A stretch of DNA of 64,000 nt from Carboxylicivirga sediminis (GCF_018156225.1 NZ_JAGTAR010000001.1:372001-436000), one strand, 5' to 3'; shown: positions 51,998 through 59,755, counted from the stretch's first letter. Numbers and translations are program-made. The notes: generated from the sequence alone by a model not told the origin.

Positions 51998-52071
51998 GCC
52001 TGTGTAGCTCAGCTGGCTAGAGCAGCTGATTTGTAATCAGCAGGTCGGGGGTTCGAGTCCCTCCACAGGCT
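51998..52071 (+). tRNA. tRNA-Thr (anticodon TGT), copy 1
   Basis: A 74-nt cloverleaf: GCCTGTG acceptor pairing with CACAGGC, anticodon stem GCTGA/TCAGC around loop TTTGTAA, and T-loop TTCGAGT. CCA is not encoded. It starts 5 nt after the SRP RNA. Confidence 0.97.
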
Positions 52072-52107
52072 CTGAAAACCAAACGGGTTTTTAGACAAAT
52101 TAAAAGA

Positions 52108-52177
52108 GTGAAGTAACTTTGCAACTAGAGCATCCCGTTATGCAATACGGGAAGGTCGGAGTTTCAAACTACTCACA
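52108..52177 (+). pseudogene. Decayed tRNA-like sequence
   Basis: A shortened D-arm (CTAGAGC), a stem CCCGT/ACGGG enclosing an 8-nt loop TATGCAAT, then GGTCGGAGTTTCAAACTACTC with a standard T-loop TTCAAAC but mismatched T-stem. GTGAAGTA and TACTCAC give an imperfect acceptor. It lies exactly where another tRNA gene would sit, between two intact ones. Confidence 0.5.
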
Positions 52178-52234
52178 TTATCTCAACAACAAACGCGTTG
52201 TGAGAAAGAATTAAAAATATTGAAAGTAATTGAT

Positions 52235-52317
52235 GGGGAGATACCAAAGTGGCCAACTGGGGCGGACTGTAACTCCGCTGACTTATGTCTTCGTAGGTTC
52301 GAATCCTGCTCTCCCCA
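52235..52317 (+). tRNA. tRNA-Tyr (anticodon GTA), copy 1
   Basis: An 83-nt class II tRNA: GGGGAGA/TCTCCCC acceptor, stem GCGGA/TCCGC around CTGTAAC, a long variable arm (TGACTTATGTCTTCGTA) and T-loop TTCGAAT. CCA not encoded. Confidence 0.97.
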
Positions 52318-52324
52318 CAAAATT

Positions 52325-52398
52325 GCCTGTGTAGCTCAGCTGGCTAGAGCAGCTGATTTGTAATCAGCAGGTCGGGGGTTCGAGTCCCTCCACAGGCT
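52325..52398 (+). tRNA. tRNA-Thr (anticodon TGT), copy 2
   Basis: Identical over all 74 nt to the copy at 51998-52071, 7 nt after tRNA-Tyr copy 1. Confidence 0.97.
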
Positions 52399-52413
52399 CA
52401 ATATTTTTTTATT

Positions 52414-52486
52414 GCGGAAGTAGCTCAGTTGATAGAGCATCAGCCTTCCAAGCTGAGGGTCGCGGGTTTGAGCCCCGTCTTCCGCT
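52414..52486 (+). tRNA. tRNA-Gly (anticodon TCC)
   Basis: A 73-nt cloverleaf: GCGGAAG/CTTCCGC acceptor, stem TCAGC/GCTGA around loop CTTCCAA, and a standard T-loop. Confidence 0.97.
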
Positions 52487-52488
52487 CG

Positions 52489-52514
52489 AAGCCATTCAAC
52501 TGAATGGCTTTTTT
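52489..52514 (+). terminator. Terminator inside the tRNA cluster
   Basis: AAGCCATTCA pairs with TGAATGGCTT, followed by TTTTA, directly after tRNA-Gly. The last tRNA-Tyr may therefore rely on readthrough or its own promoter. Confidence 0.7.
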
Positions 52515-52531
52515 ATTGAAATTTTTCAGTT

Positions 52532-52614
52532 GGGGAGATACCAAAGTGGCCAACTGGGGCGGACTGTAACTCCGCTGACTTATGTCTTCGTAGGTTCGAA
52601 TCCTGCTCTCCCCA
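52532..52614 (+). tRNA. tRNA-Tyr (anticodon GTA), copy 2
   Basis: Identical over all 83 nt to copy 1. Its 3' half, from TAACTCCGC onward, and the terminator behind it are repeated 536 bp downstream. Confidence 0.97.
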
Positions 52615-52658
52615 CAAAAGAGGTTCTGCTAGCAATAGCAGAACCTTTTTTTGTATCC
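52567..52658 (+). repeat. 92-bp direct repeat, left copy (tRNA-Tyr 3' half plus terminator)
   Basis: Matches 53103-53194 at 90 of 92 positions. It begins in the anticodon loop of tRNA-Tyr copy 2 and ends just after the terminator T-run. Confidence 0.95.
52619..52653 (+). terminator. Terminator of the tRNA cluster
   Basis: AGGTTCTGCT pairs with AGCAGAACCT over a 6-nt loop and runs into seven T. Confidence 0.92.
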
Positions 52659-52717
52659 TATCGCCTCTGTCCAGCCATATTCATTTAGTATTAATTATAA
52701 TTTAGTATCTTATAAAT

Positions 52718-53020
52718 ATGGACTACTACATTTATATACTTTACTCTAAGGTGGCTGATAAGTATTATGTTGGTTACTCATCCAATCCCCAAAAGAGATT
52801 GAAAGAACATAATTCTTACGAGAATAAATCCAAGTTTACTGCAAAATATCAACCTTGGAATTTAAAAGCACACTTCTTAGTTTCACAAACTATTGGCGAA
52901 GCCATGAGAGTAGAGCGTTTTATTAAACAACAAAAAAGTCGACATTTTTTGGAAAGGTTAATAAGTGAACATCATAATGCGGAGTTCATTAATGATTTGA
53001 TTAAGAAGGTCATTGGCTAG
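52718..53020 (+). CDS. Small GIY-YIG nuclease
   Basis: A 100-residue protein consisting of a GIY-YIG domain alone: YYIYILYS in place of the first motif, YYVGYSSNPQKRLKEHN containing the second motif and the catalytic Arg, and E (about residue 67, in EAMRVERFIKQQKSR) as the metal-binding Glu. It belongs to the small UvrC/UPF0213-like single-domain group, often duplicated in Bacteroidota; the target is unknown. AT-rich compared with its neighbours. It sits between two 92-bp direct repeats derived from tRNA-Tyr, suggesting it came with, or caused, a local rearrangement. Confidence 0.9.
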   Translation: MDYYIYILYSKVADKYYVGYSSNPQKRLKEHNSYENKSKFTAKYQPWNLKAHFLVSQTIGEAMRVERFIKQQKSRHFLERLISEHHNAEFINDLIKKVIG

Positions 53021-53102
53021 AGCATACTATTTAATCTTAGAGAAATAGAGAGGTACAACAACACCTTTGTCTCCTGCCAACTAAGGTCCCGAAACTTCGG
53101 GA

Positions 53103-53150
53103 TAACTCCGCTGACTTATGTCTTCGTAGGTTCGAATCCTGCTCTCCCCA
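53103..53150 (+). pseudogene. Partial tRNA-Tyr (3' half)
   Basis: Identical to the last 48 nt of the intact tRNA-Tyr gene except possibly at its very end, but the 5' half is replaced. The preceding sequence has GCCAACT, as in the intact gene, then a hairpin TCCCGAAACTTCGGGA instead of the anticodon arm. No anticodon, so not functional. Confidence 0.85.
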
Positions 53151-53156
53151 CCAAAG

Positions 53157-53189
53157 AGGTTCTGTTAGCAATAGCAGAACCTTTTTTTG
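53157..53189 (+). terminator. Duplicated terminator
   Basis: AGGTTCTG pairs with CAGAACCT plus one G-U pair, followed by seven T. It would end transcription of the GIY-YIG gene. Confidence 0.85.
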
Positions 53190-53241
53190 TATCCCTTATT
53201 TAGATTTTATTTGCTACTTTTAAGCAAACTAAGCAATTATC

Positions 53242-53856
53242 ATGTTTGTCAAGCTCTACCCGGAAAATCCGAACGAAAAAGAAATTCACAAAATAGTTGA
53301 TGTGCTGCGCAATGGCGGTATCGTTATTTACCCTACCGACACCATCTACGGCATTGGCTGCGATATTAATAACGCTAAAGCTGTAGAAAAAGTGGCCCGC
53401 ATCAAGGATATCAACCTGAAAAAAGCCAACCTCTCGTTCATCTGTTACGATCTGAGTCATATTTCAGATTTTACAAAGCCCTTAAACAACCATGTGTTTA
53501 AGCTGATGAAAAAACACCTGCCGGGACCTTACACCTTTATATTACCAGCTAACAGCAATGTACCCAAGCTGTTTAAAAACAATAAAAAAACCATTGGTAT
53601 CAGGGTGCCGGATAATAATATTATACGTGAACTGGTAAAAGAACTGGGTAACCCTATCCTATCCACTTCGGTGAGGGATGAAGATGATGTGATAGAATAT
53701 ACCACCGATCCTGAACTCATTTATGAGAAATTTGCCGACCTGGTGGATGTGGTGATTGATGGCGGCTATGGCGATAACGAACCTTCAACCATTATTGACT
53801 GCACCAGCGATGAACTGGAAGTTGTAAGGTATGGAAAGGGAGAAATCGAACTCTAG
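53242..53856 (+). CDS. Sua5/YciO/YrdC family protein (threonylcarbamoyl-AMP synthase type)
   Basis: A 204-residue protein of the YrdC fold: GGIVIYPTDTIYGIGCD, KDINLKKANLSFICYDLSHI, KKHLPGPYTFIL and IGIRVPDN, the family's nucleotide-binding core, then STIIDCTSDELEVVRYGKG. Members make threonylcarbamoyl-AMP for t6A37 in tRNAs reading ANN codons, though the shorter YciO subgroup is not proven to do so. Nearby tRNA-Thr genes would be substrates. Upstream lies the duplicated tRNA-Tyr fragment. Confidence 0.88.
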   Translation: MFVKLYPENPNEKEIHKIVDVLRNGGIVIYPTDTIYGIGCDINNAKAVEKVARIKDINLKKANLSFICYDLSHISDFTKPLNNHVFKLMKKHLPGPYTFILPANSNVPKLFKNNKKTIGIRVPDNNIIRELVKELGNPILSTSVRDEDDVIEYTTDPELIYEKFADLVDVVIDGGYGDNEPSTIIDCTSDELEVVRYGKGEIEL

Positions 53857-54096
53857 CTGCGCCTGACGATTTCCTAGAACTTTGGAAAAGGTCTTCTCTT
53901 TAAGAAATGGACGCTTTCCCTGCGTAAATCTGCGCTATCTGCAGGATACATGAATCAACTTGTGAAGCGTACATGCATATTCGAACCATATGACGTTCTG
54001 GTAGCGCTTCGTATCTTATCACGGCCTCACTTATTGGCAAAAAACACCTTCTGACATTGGTAATTCACTAATGAGTTTCTATTTGGCACAACTCTT
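53857..54096. other. Intergenic region before the repeat array
   Basis: Part of a 523-bp gap. I see a CCTGCGTAAATCTGCGCTATCTGCAG string at about 53919-53944, resembling that at 21301-21339, and no gene. Confidence 0.5.
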
Positions 54097-54305
54097 CTAT
54101 GGTTATAGATAATTTAAATACCTAAGTAAACAATTATCATTTAGTTATAGCTAGTTTGTATACCATTTTAAATAATTACCATTTGGTTATAGCTAATTTA
54201 AATACTATTTGAAGCAATTACATTTTAGTTATAAAATGTTTTGATACTATTCTGAACAAATACATATTGTTTGACACTATTTACATTTTAGCTTAAATCA
54301 ATTAC
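54097..54305. repeat. Tandem array of ~42-bp AT-rich units upstream of an HTH gene
   Basis: Units begin at 54097, 54138, 54180, 54221, 54263 and 54284 (41, 42, 41, 42, 21 and 22 bp). The fuller ones follow CATTTAGTTATAGCTAATTT then a spacer containing ATACYATTT and AATTA. Units diverge but align without much shifting. Confidence 0.8.
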
Positions 54306-54379
54306 CTTGCTTTTAAAACAATTGAGAATACTGTTTACACAATTTATATCAACCAACAACAAACTAAACCTCTTCAGAC

Positions 54380-54724
54380 ATGCTACGATACAATTTCACC
54401 CGCATCTTTAAGGCCAAAGCCATCGACCGCCCATTTACCTTTCTTCGCAAAGCCGGCTTTTCAGAAAGCTTTGCCAGTAAAGTGAAGAACAACCGCGTTA
54501 ACCGCCTAAACCTGGATTTACTGGAGCGCTTGTGCATATGCATAGGCTGCACGCCCAACGACTTTATGGAATATACTCCAAGAAATGAGTCAATACCAGC
54601 CAATCACCCCTTGAACGAACTGCGACGAACAGAAAAAGTATTTGATCTGACCAGGGAACTCAACTCCTTGCCTCTTTCAACATTGGAAGAAGTAGAGCAA
54701 CTAATCAAAAGCCGTAAGGAGTAA
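54380..54724 (+). CDS. Cro/C1-type helix-turn-helix regulator
   Basis: A 114-residue protein with a basic helix-turn-helix of the XRE/HTH_26 group (residues 1-65: FTFLRKAGFSESFASKVKNNRVNRLNLDLLERLCICIGCTPNDFM) and a C-terminal helical tail ending in TLEEVEQLIKSRKE. Probably a transcription factor. It starts 75 bp after a tandem repeat array that could hold its operators. No toxin or phage gene adjoins it. Confidence 0.82.
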   Translation: MLRYNFTRIFKAKAIDRPFTFLRKAGFSESFASKVKNNRVNRLNLDLLERLCICIGCTPNDFMEYTPRNESIPANHPLNELRRTEKVFDLTRELNSLPLSTLEEVEQLIKSRKE

Positions 54725-54730
54725 AAACAA

Positions 54731-56182
54731 CTACTCTTTCCAAAAATAAGGTGAAAACAATACGATGATGGTAAACAGCTCTAAACGACCTATCAGCATC
54801 AGGAAAGACAGGAACCACTTGCCAAAAGCCGGCACTTCGTAGAAGTTGAGGGCCGGCCCCACATCGCCCAGTCCAGGACCAATATTACCTATGGAGGTAG
54901 CCACAGCACCCAGGGCTGTATCCAGATCAAAGCCCATGATACTCATAATAATCATGGCAATGCCCACCGTCATCATGTAAATAACGATAAAAGCCAGTAC
55001 ATTGGTGATGATGCCCTGGTTAACGGCCCGGTTGTTATACCTCACCGGAATCACCGCATTGGGGTGCACCAATCGCTTCAACTCAAAGAAACTGTTTTTC
55101 ATCAGCAGCACAATACGCACAATCTTAATACCTCCGCCTGTAGAACCAGCCGAACCTCCTGTGAACATCAACAGAAAGATGACGATACTTAAGAATGGTA
55201 CCCACAACAGATAATCGGCGGTAGCATAACCAGTTGTGGTTATAATCGATACAACCTGAAACAAACCATCGCGCCAGGCCTTTTCAAATAATGCATGACC
55301 CTCGGTAAAATAGAGCACAGCGGCCACCAGTACACTCACGCCAATAATGATACCTGTATAAGCCTGAAACTCCTCGTCCTTTATCACCTTTTTCAACTTA
55401 CCCCGCAGAACACTGTACGACAGGGTAAAATTGGCACCTGCAATAAACATAAACAGGATGATTACATATTGAATATAGGGTGATGAAAAATAGGCTACAC
55501 TGGCTTGTTTGGTTGAATAGCCGCCGGTTGCCATGGTAGTAAACGAGTGACAGATGGCATCAAAAGGTGTCATACCACCTATTACCAAAAGAATTGCTTC
55601 ACTGATGGTGAACAGCACATAAATGCCATACAAGCGCTTGGCCGTTTCGGTAATGCGCGGATGCAGCTTATCGGGTGCGGGCCCGGGCACTTCGGCAATA
55701 AACATCTGCATACCTCCTACTCCCAATACCGGTAATATGGCCAACGATAATACGATGATACCCATACCGCCCAGCCATTGAATCAGGCTTCGCCAAAACA
55801 ATAAGCCATGGGGTAAGGCCTCAATATCATTTAATATACTACTACCGGTAGTTGTAAACCCTGAAATGGTTTCAAAAAAAGCATCGGTATAAGATGGAAT
55901 TGCGCCACTCAGATAAAACGGCAATAAACCAAAAAAGGAGAACACCACCCACACCAGGGCTACAATCAGGTAACCTTCTCGCTTACCAATATTCTTTGGC
56001 GCCTTCCACAACAGAGCACTGGCTGTGCCTCCCAAAGCAATACAAATAGCAGCTGAAATAAGATGATAGGGCAAATCGTATTCGCCATACAACAGAGATA
56101 CGCCGGCCGATAGTAACATAAAAACGCCTTCAACGACTAAAAGCAGACCGAGTACCAGAATTATAAATCGAGTGTTAAGCAT
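54731..56182 (-). CDS. trkH: TrkH-family potassium uptake protein (copy 1)
   Basis: A 483-residue K+ channel-like transporter with about ten to twelve membrane helices and four pore loops: FTTTGSSIL, FTTMATGGYSTK, ITTTGYATADY and the last loop TSIGNIGPGLG. It needs a cytosolic TrkA-type regulator, which is not encoded here. It lies 62 bp downstream of a second trkH in the same orientation, and the two align along their whole length. Confidence 0.92.
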   Translation of the reverse strand: MLNTRFIILVLGLLLVVEGVFMLLSAGVSLLYGEYDLPYHLISAAICIALGGTASALLWKAPKNIGKREGYLIVALVWVVFSFFGLLPFYLSGAIPSYTDAFFETISGFTTTGSSILNDIEALPHGLLFWRSLIQWLGGMGIIVLSLAILPVLGVGGMQMFIAEVPGPAPDKLHPRITETAKRLYGIYVLFTISEAILLVIGGMTPFDAICHSFTTMATGGYSTKQASVAYFSSPYIQYVIILFMFIAGANFTLSYSVLRGKLKKVIKDEEFQAYTGIIIGVSVLVAAVLYFTEGHALFEKAWRDGLFQVVSIITTTGYATADYLLWVPFLSIVIFLLMFTGGSAGSTGGGIKIVRIVLLMKNSFFELKRLVHPNAVIPVRYNNRAVNQGIITNVLAFIVIYMMTVGIAMIIMSIMGFDLDTALGAVATSIGNIGPGLGDVGPALNFYEVPAFGKWFLSFLMLIGRLELFTIIVLFSPYFWKE

Positions 56183-56244
56183 TATTTCTCACAGAAATTT
56201 CAGTAGCAAAGATGTTACTTTTTCAATTAATATGTGTGTCTATT

Positions 56245-57693
56245 TTAATTATTCTTCCAAAAACCGGGCGAGAACAATATCAGTACTGTAAACAATTCAA
56301 GACGACCAAGGAGCATTAGTAACGACAGCACCCACTTAGCAGCCTGAGGCACTGCAAAAAAGTTATTAACCGGGCCAACAGTGCCAATTCCCGGGCCTAT
56401 ACCACCCATGGTAGTGGCGGCAGCCCCCATGGCCGAGTCCATATCCATACCAAAAAATGTGAGGGCAAAAGTGCCAATTGAAAAAATAGTCATATACAAC
56501 ATCACAAAAGCCAACACCTTGTACACCGTTTCGGCAGCAATGGTTTTTTCCTGAATACGAAGCGGAATAACTGCGTGCGGATGCACCATGCGCTTAAACT
56601 CCAGCAAGGTATTTCTGAACAGGATGGAGTGTCGCATGATCTTAATCCCCCCAGACGTACTACCCGCACAGGCTCCACTAAACAGCAACAGAAACATCAG
56701 ATAGGTCAGGTAGGGGTGCCAGGCCGTATAGTCGGCTGTTGCAAAACCCGTGCTGGTCACCAGGCTTACCACCTGAAACAAGGCTTTGCGCAATGATTCT
56801 TCGCCATTATGATGATCCAGAAAAACCAGTGTAACCGTAACAATAGCAGTAACAATCGCAATCACGGTCAGGTACACCCTGAACTCCTGATTTTCGAATA
56901 CCTTTTTGAGTTTACCTTTCCATACAAAATAGAACAGCGTAAAGTTGGTACCGGCAAATAGCATAAACACAATGATGACGTATTGAATATAGGGCGAATA
57001 ACCCGCAATACTATCATTCTTAGTGGAAAAACCACCGGAGGCAATGGTGGCAAAACTATGGCAAAAAGCATCAAAAACAGGCATACCGCCAAGTACCAGA
57101 AAGCCTGTCTCTAGTAAAATCAGGACCACATAGATACGCCACAGCAACTTGGCTGTATGTTTCACACGCGGATGCAGTTTATCATTGGTAATGCCTGCCG
57201 CCTCGGCATTGTATAATGACATCCCGCCAAAACCAAAATAAGGTAAAATAGCCACGGCCAATACCACAATGCCCATCCCGCCAATTAAATGGGTAATACT
57301 ACGCCAAAGCAATATACCATGAGGTAAAGCCTCAATATCAGTCACCACAGATGCTCCGGTGGTGGTAAAACCCGAAATGGTTTCGAAAAAGGCATTGGTA
57401 AAACCCGGAATAGTGCCGCTTAGTATATAGGGTAAACTACCAAATAAGGACATGATGATCCACACAAATGTCACAATCACGAAACCTTCGCGCCGACCTA
57501 CATCAACTGTTTTAGAGCGCCACACCCAACTTGATATACCTCCAATTATCAGACAGGTGACGGCCGAAATCAGGTGCGCCTGTACATCATCTTCTTCGCA
57601 CAAATAGGCCACCAGAGCACACACAAACATAAACACACTCAATGCCAGAAGTATATGCCCCAGCACCTTACCTATAAAACGATAATTTAACAT
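56245..57693 (-). CDS. trkH: TrkH-family potassium uptake protein (copy 2)
   Basis: A 482-residue paralogue of the downstream gene. Pore loops: FTTTGASVV, FATIASGGFSTK, VTSTGFATADYTAW and TTMGGIGPGIG. The two share order and most motifs but differ at each pore loop, so they may differ in ion preference or affinity. The ATG complement at 57693 is chosen over 57714 because it gives a start similar to that of copy 1. The gene order suggests a tandem duplication. Confidence 0.92.
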   Translation of the reverse strand: MLNYRFIGKVLGHILLALSVFMFVCALVAYLCEEDDVQAHLISAVTCLIIGGISSWVWRSKTVDVGRREGFVIVTFVWIIMSLFGSLPYILSGTIPGFTNAFFETISGFTTTGASVVTDIEALPHGILLWRSITHLIGGMGIVVLAVAILPYFGFGGMSLYNAEAAGITNDKLHPRVKHTAKLLWRIYVVLILLETGFLVLGGMPVFDAFCHSFATIASGGFSTKNDSIAGYSPYIQYVIIVFMLFAGTNFTLFYFVWKGKLKKVFENQEFRVYLTVIAIVTAIVTVTLVFLDHHNGEESLRKALFQVVSLVTSTGFATADYTAWHPYLTYLMFLLLFSGACAGSTSGGIKIMRHSILFRNTLLEFKRMVHPHAVIPLRIQEKTIAAETVYKVLAFVMLYMTIFSIGTFALTFFGMDMDSAMGAAATTMGGIGPGIGTVGPVNNFFAVPQAAKWVLSLLMLLGRLELFTVLILFSPGFWKNN

Positions 57694-58088
57694 TCCCCGT
57701 AATAAATAGAACAAGATGCAAAGTTGATATTTTTTTGGCGATATAGTAAATAATGGGCATTAAGATTTTATGAAGAGATGGATGACAGAGGACGGATGAT
57801 AATGGGAAACCCCAAGCTGATAAAAACCAACCCTAAACTGTGAAAAGGATCGCATCTCTATGTCCAAGCTTTTCATAAAGATGAGATCCCTATCACTAGA
57901 ACCAGTAAACCAGAACCCTCAACCCTAAACCTCAGTCACCGGTCTTCTGTCTTTCAAAAAACTCCGAGTCTTTGCGCCTCTGCGTTTAACTCCTTACCTA
58001 TCAAACCCCGAAACCCGAAACTGAGAACTCTCAAAATTCGGACAAAAAAAAGGGGCACAAGGCCCCTGATATCATTAGTCTGTTATTG
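57694..58088. other. Intergenic region with dispersed-type repeats
   Basis: A 395-bp gap. It holds a degenerate GGATCGCATCT...AGATGAGATCC hairpin (57843-57889), a CTTTGCGCCTCTGCGTTTAA string at about 57970-57989, CCCGAAACCCGAAACTGAGAA, and the terminator for the next minus-strand gene. No gene. Confidence 0.6.
58044..58067 (-). terminator. Terminator of the 58089-58466 gene
   Basis: On the minus strand AGGGGC pairs with GCCCCT over a 5-nt loop and is followed by seven T, 22 bp after the stop. Confidence 0.75.
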
Positions 58089-58466
58089 CTATACTTCTAC
58101 TGCATCCTTCGACACCAGCCAGTCTTTGGCCATATCGAGCGTTTCGAACGAACGAATATCCCGCCCTGTTATCTTCATAATACCATTATATACGATGCGC
58201 TGCAAACCCGATAAGCCCACCACTGCTCCATGACTCACATAGGCTTTGTTGCCGCCAATAAATTCTGAAAACGCATTTTTAATCTCTGAATTGAAGTGCA
58301 TCCCTTGAATATTAGTCAGGGTTATTACTGACTTTTCGGGTTGCATCCGAATGTAATCTTTACTTTCTTTAATCAGTGCTTCCACTTCAGGAGTGGATCG
58401 AATGCCGGTAAAATCCATATAAAAAATACGTTTACCATCGTGATGAATGATTTCGGGCTTTCTCAT
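58089..58466 (-). CDS. Hypothetical protein, possible SpoIIAA/STAS-like fold
   Basis: A 125-residue soluble protein with alternating beta strands and helices: RIFYMDFTGI, SVITLTNIQGMHFNSEIK, AYVSHGAVVGLSGLQRIVYNGIMKITGRDI and ETLDMAKDWLV. The order recalls the SpoIIAA-like (STAS-related) group, of unknown biochemical role. Isolated gene with its own terminator. Confidence 0.6.
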   Translation of the reverse strand: MRKPEIIHHDGKRIFYMDFTGIRSTPEVEALIKESKDYIRMQPEKSVITLTNIQGMHFNSEIKNAFSEFIGGNKAYVSHGAVVGLSGLQRIVYNGIMKITGRDIRSFETLDMAKDWLVSKDAVEV

Positions 58467-58575
58467 TTTGTGTTGGTTTTAACGTTTACAAAAATAATGA
58501 GCAGTCAAGTAATTGCTTAGCCATTTATCAACAATAAAGTGCTTTTTATCAAAGGATTCAGACTCATTGACCAGA

Positions 58576-59634
58576 TTATTCTGACGTTTTTAAATCCATC
58601 ACATATTTTACGACTCCTTCATAATCGTCGATGCCAGCTTCAACACTATTGCTTTTCAGGTAGGCATCATTCACTTTTTCAGCCACCATATCTACCCTCC
58701 TGTTCATGAGTTGCATCCAGTGAAACTGCGATTTATAAAAATCATGTCGCACCTCATAACGGATATTCTTTACCAGCTCCCTGAACCCTTCATAACGGTA
58801 ACAGGCGTAGGCAAAATAGCGCAGTAAATATAAGTTAGCGCTGTAGGCTAAACGCTTATCAGCAGAGTGCGTACAAACGTACCAGGCATAAAAATTAGCT
58901 TCGGCCTCGCTGGTAATCCCCAGCTGATGCGCCATCTCGTGTGCCATTACAGCCGGCAGTTCAAGCGGCAACATATACCGGTTGACATGTACCTCTCCAA
59001 AGAAAGGTCCATAATAGCCCGATATAGTGGCGGAAGCAAACAAGCGACTGAGTGTAATAACTTTTGGATGGCCTTGGGCTGAAATGCGATCAATCTTCAA
59101 AAAATCTGCATGCTCCCGGTAAGCACTCGCCAATAAATCACGCACTTCTGTTTCATCAATAGTATATATGGGGGTATAACTACTATTCACTTTCTCTATC
59201 AGCCAGCCGAACACCTTCATCAGCTCTTCAACATTAGCCTCAGCTGTTTGCAATTCAAGGCGTGTAGTTAAGTCATTACGGTAATAATTAAACCCCCATA
59301 AGATATTAAACAGACTATAGGTCAGTGCCAGCGTAATAACCAGGCATTTAAAATACTGCAGCCATGCCATTCGCCTAATTAACACCCATACAGTAATGAA
59401 GAGTCCGCCGCTAAGCAGAATGCCATAGAATAAATCATCCAGTGAAAAAGGAAACAGATTACTGAAGGCCGAAAGACCGGTAATTACAAGCGGATAAAAC
59501 CCTTGCGAATACCAGCTTTCCATCCAACCGGGGTGATGCAAGCCCATACGGGTAACTGCAAATACCATCAATGCCAGCACTAGCGATAGACTCAGTGTCG
59601 TAAAGACATATTTCTTCAGCAACTTCTTTATCAT
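58576..59634 (-). CDS. DUF3810 zinc-peptidase-like membrane protein
   Basis: A 352-residue protein with three N-terminal membrane segments (about residues 8-30, 55-72, 83-105), then a soluble domain with the zinc-peptidase motif MAHEMAHQLGITSEAEANFYAW (about residue 230), which gives two His, one Glu and a downstream Glu as possible zinc ligands. This matches DUF3810. Its substrate is unknown. The ATG complement at 59634 is chosen; 59649 is possible. Confidence 0.85.
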   Translation of the reverse strand: MIKKLLKKYVFTTLSLSLVLALMVFAVTRMGLHHPGWMESWYSQGFYPLVITGLSAFSNLFPFSLDDLFYGILLSGGLFITVWVLIRRMAWLQYFKCLVITLALTYSLFNILWGFNYYRNDLTTRLELQTAEANVEELMKVFGWLIEKVNSSYTPIYTIDETEVRDLLASAYREHADFLKIDRISAQGHPKVITLSRLFASATISGYYGPFFGEVHVNRYMLPLELPAVMAHEMAHQLGITSEAEANFYAWYVCTHSADKRLAYSANLYLLRYFAYACYRYEGFRELVKNIRYEVRHDFYKSQFHWMQLMNRRVDMVAEKVNDAYLKSNSVEAGIDDYEGVVKYVMDLKTSE

Positions 59635-59755
59635 AACACTAAAATACACATTCTATGTCCTAAAACAGAAAACTCTTGCCCCTATTATCACTTTTTTTCA
59701 GGATTAACCGGATTTTATGTATTAACTTCGCGGCAATAATATAAATCTTTTCAAT

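Larger units (their letters stand above)
53103..53194 (+). repeat. 92-bp direct repeat, right copy
   Basis: Second copy of 52567-52658, with two differences: A to C two bases after the tRNA end, and C to T in the terminator stem. The terminator (53157-53189) can still fold. Confidence 0.95.

Noticed and set aside
52659-53102. A full integrative element with integrase at tRNA-Tyr
   Set aside because: Only 444 bp lie between the repeats and there is no integrase or transposase, so any element must be minimal and use the GIY-YIG nuclease or another enzyme in trans.
54097-54305. The ~42-bp array as a replication origin with iterons
   Set aside because: No replication initiator gene adjoins it, no DnaA-box cluster was seen, and the only neighbour is a small HTH regulator.
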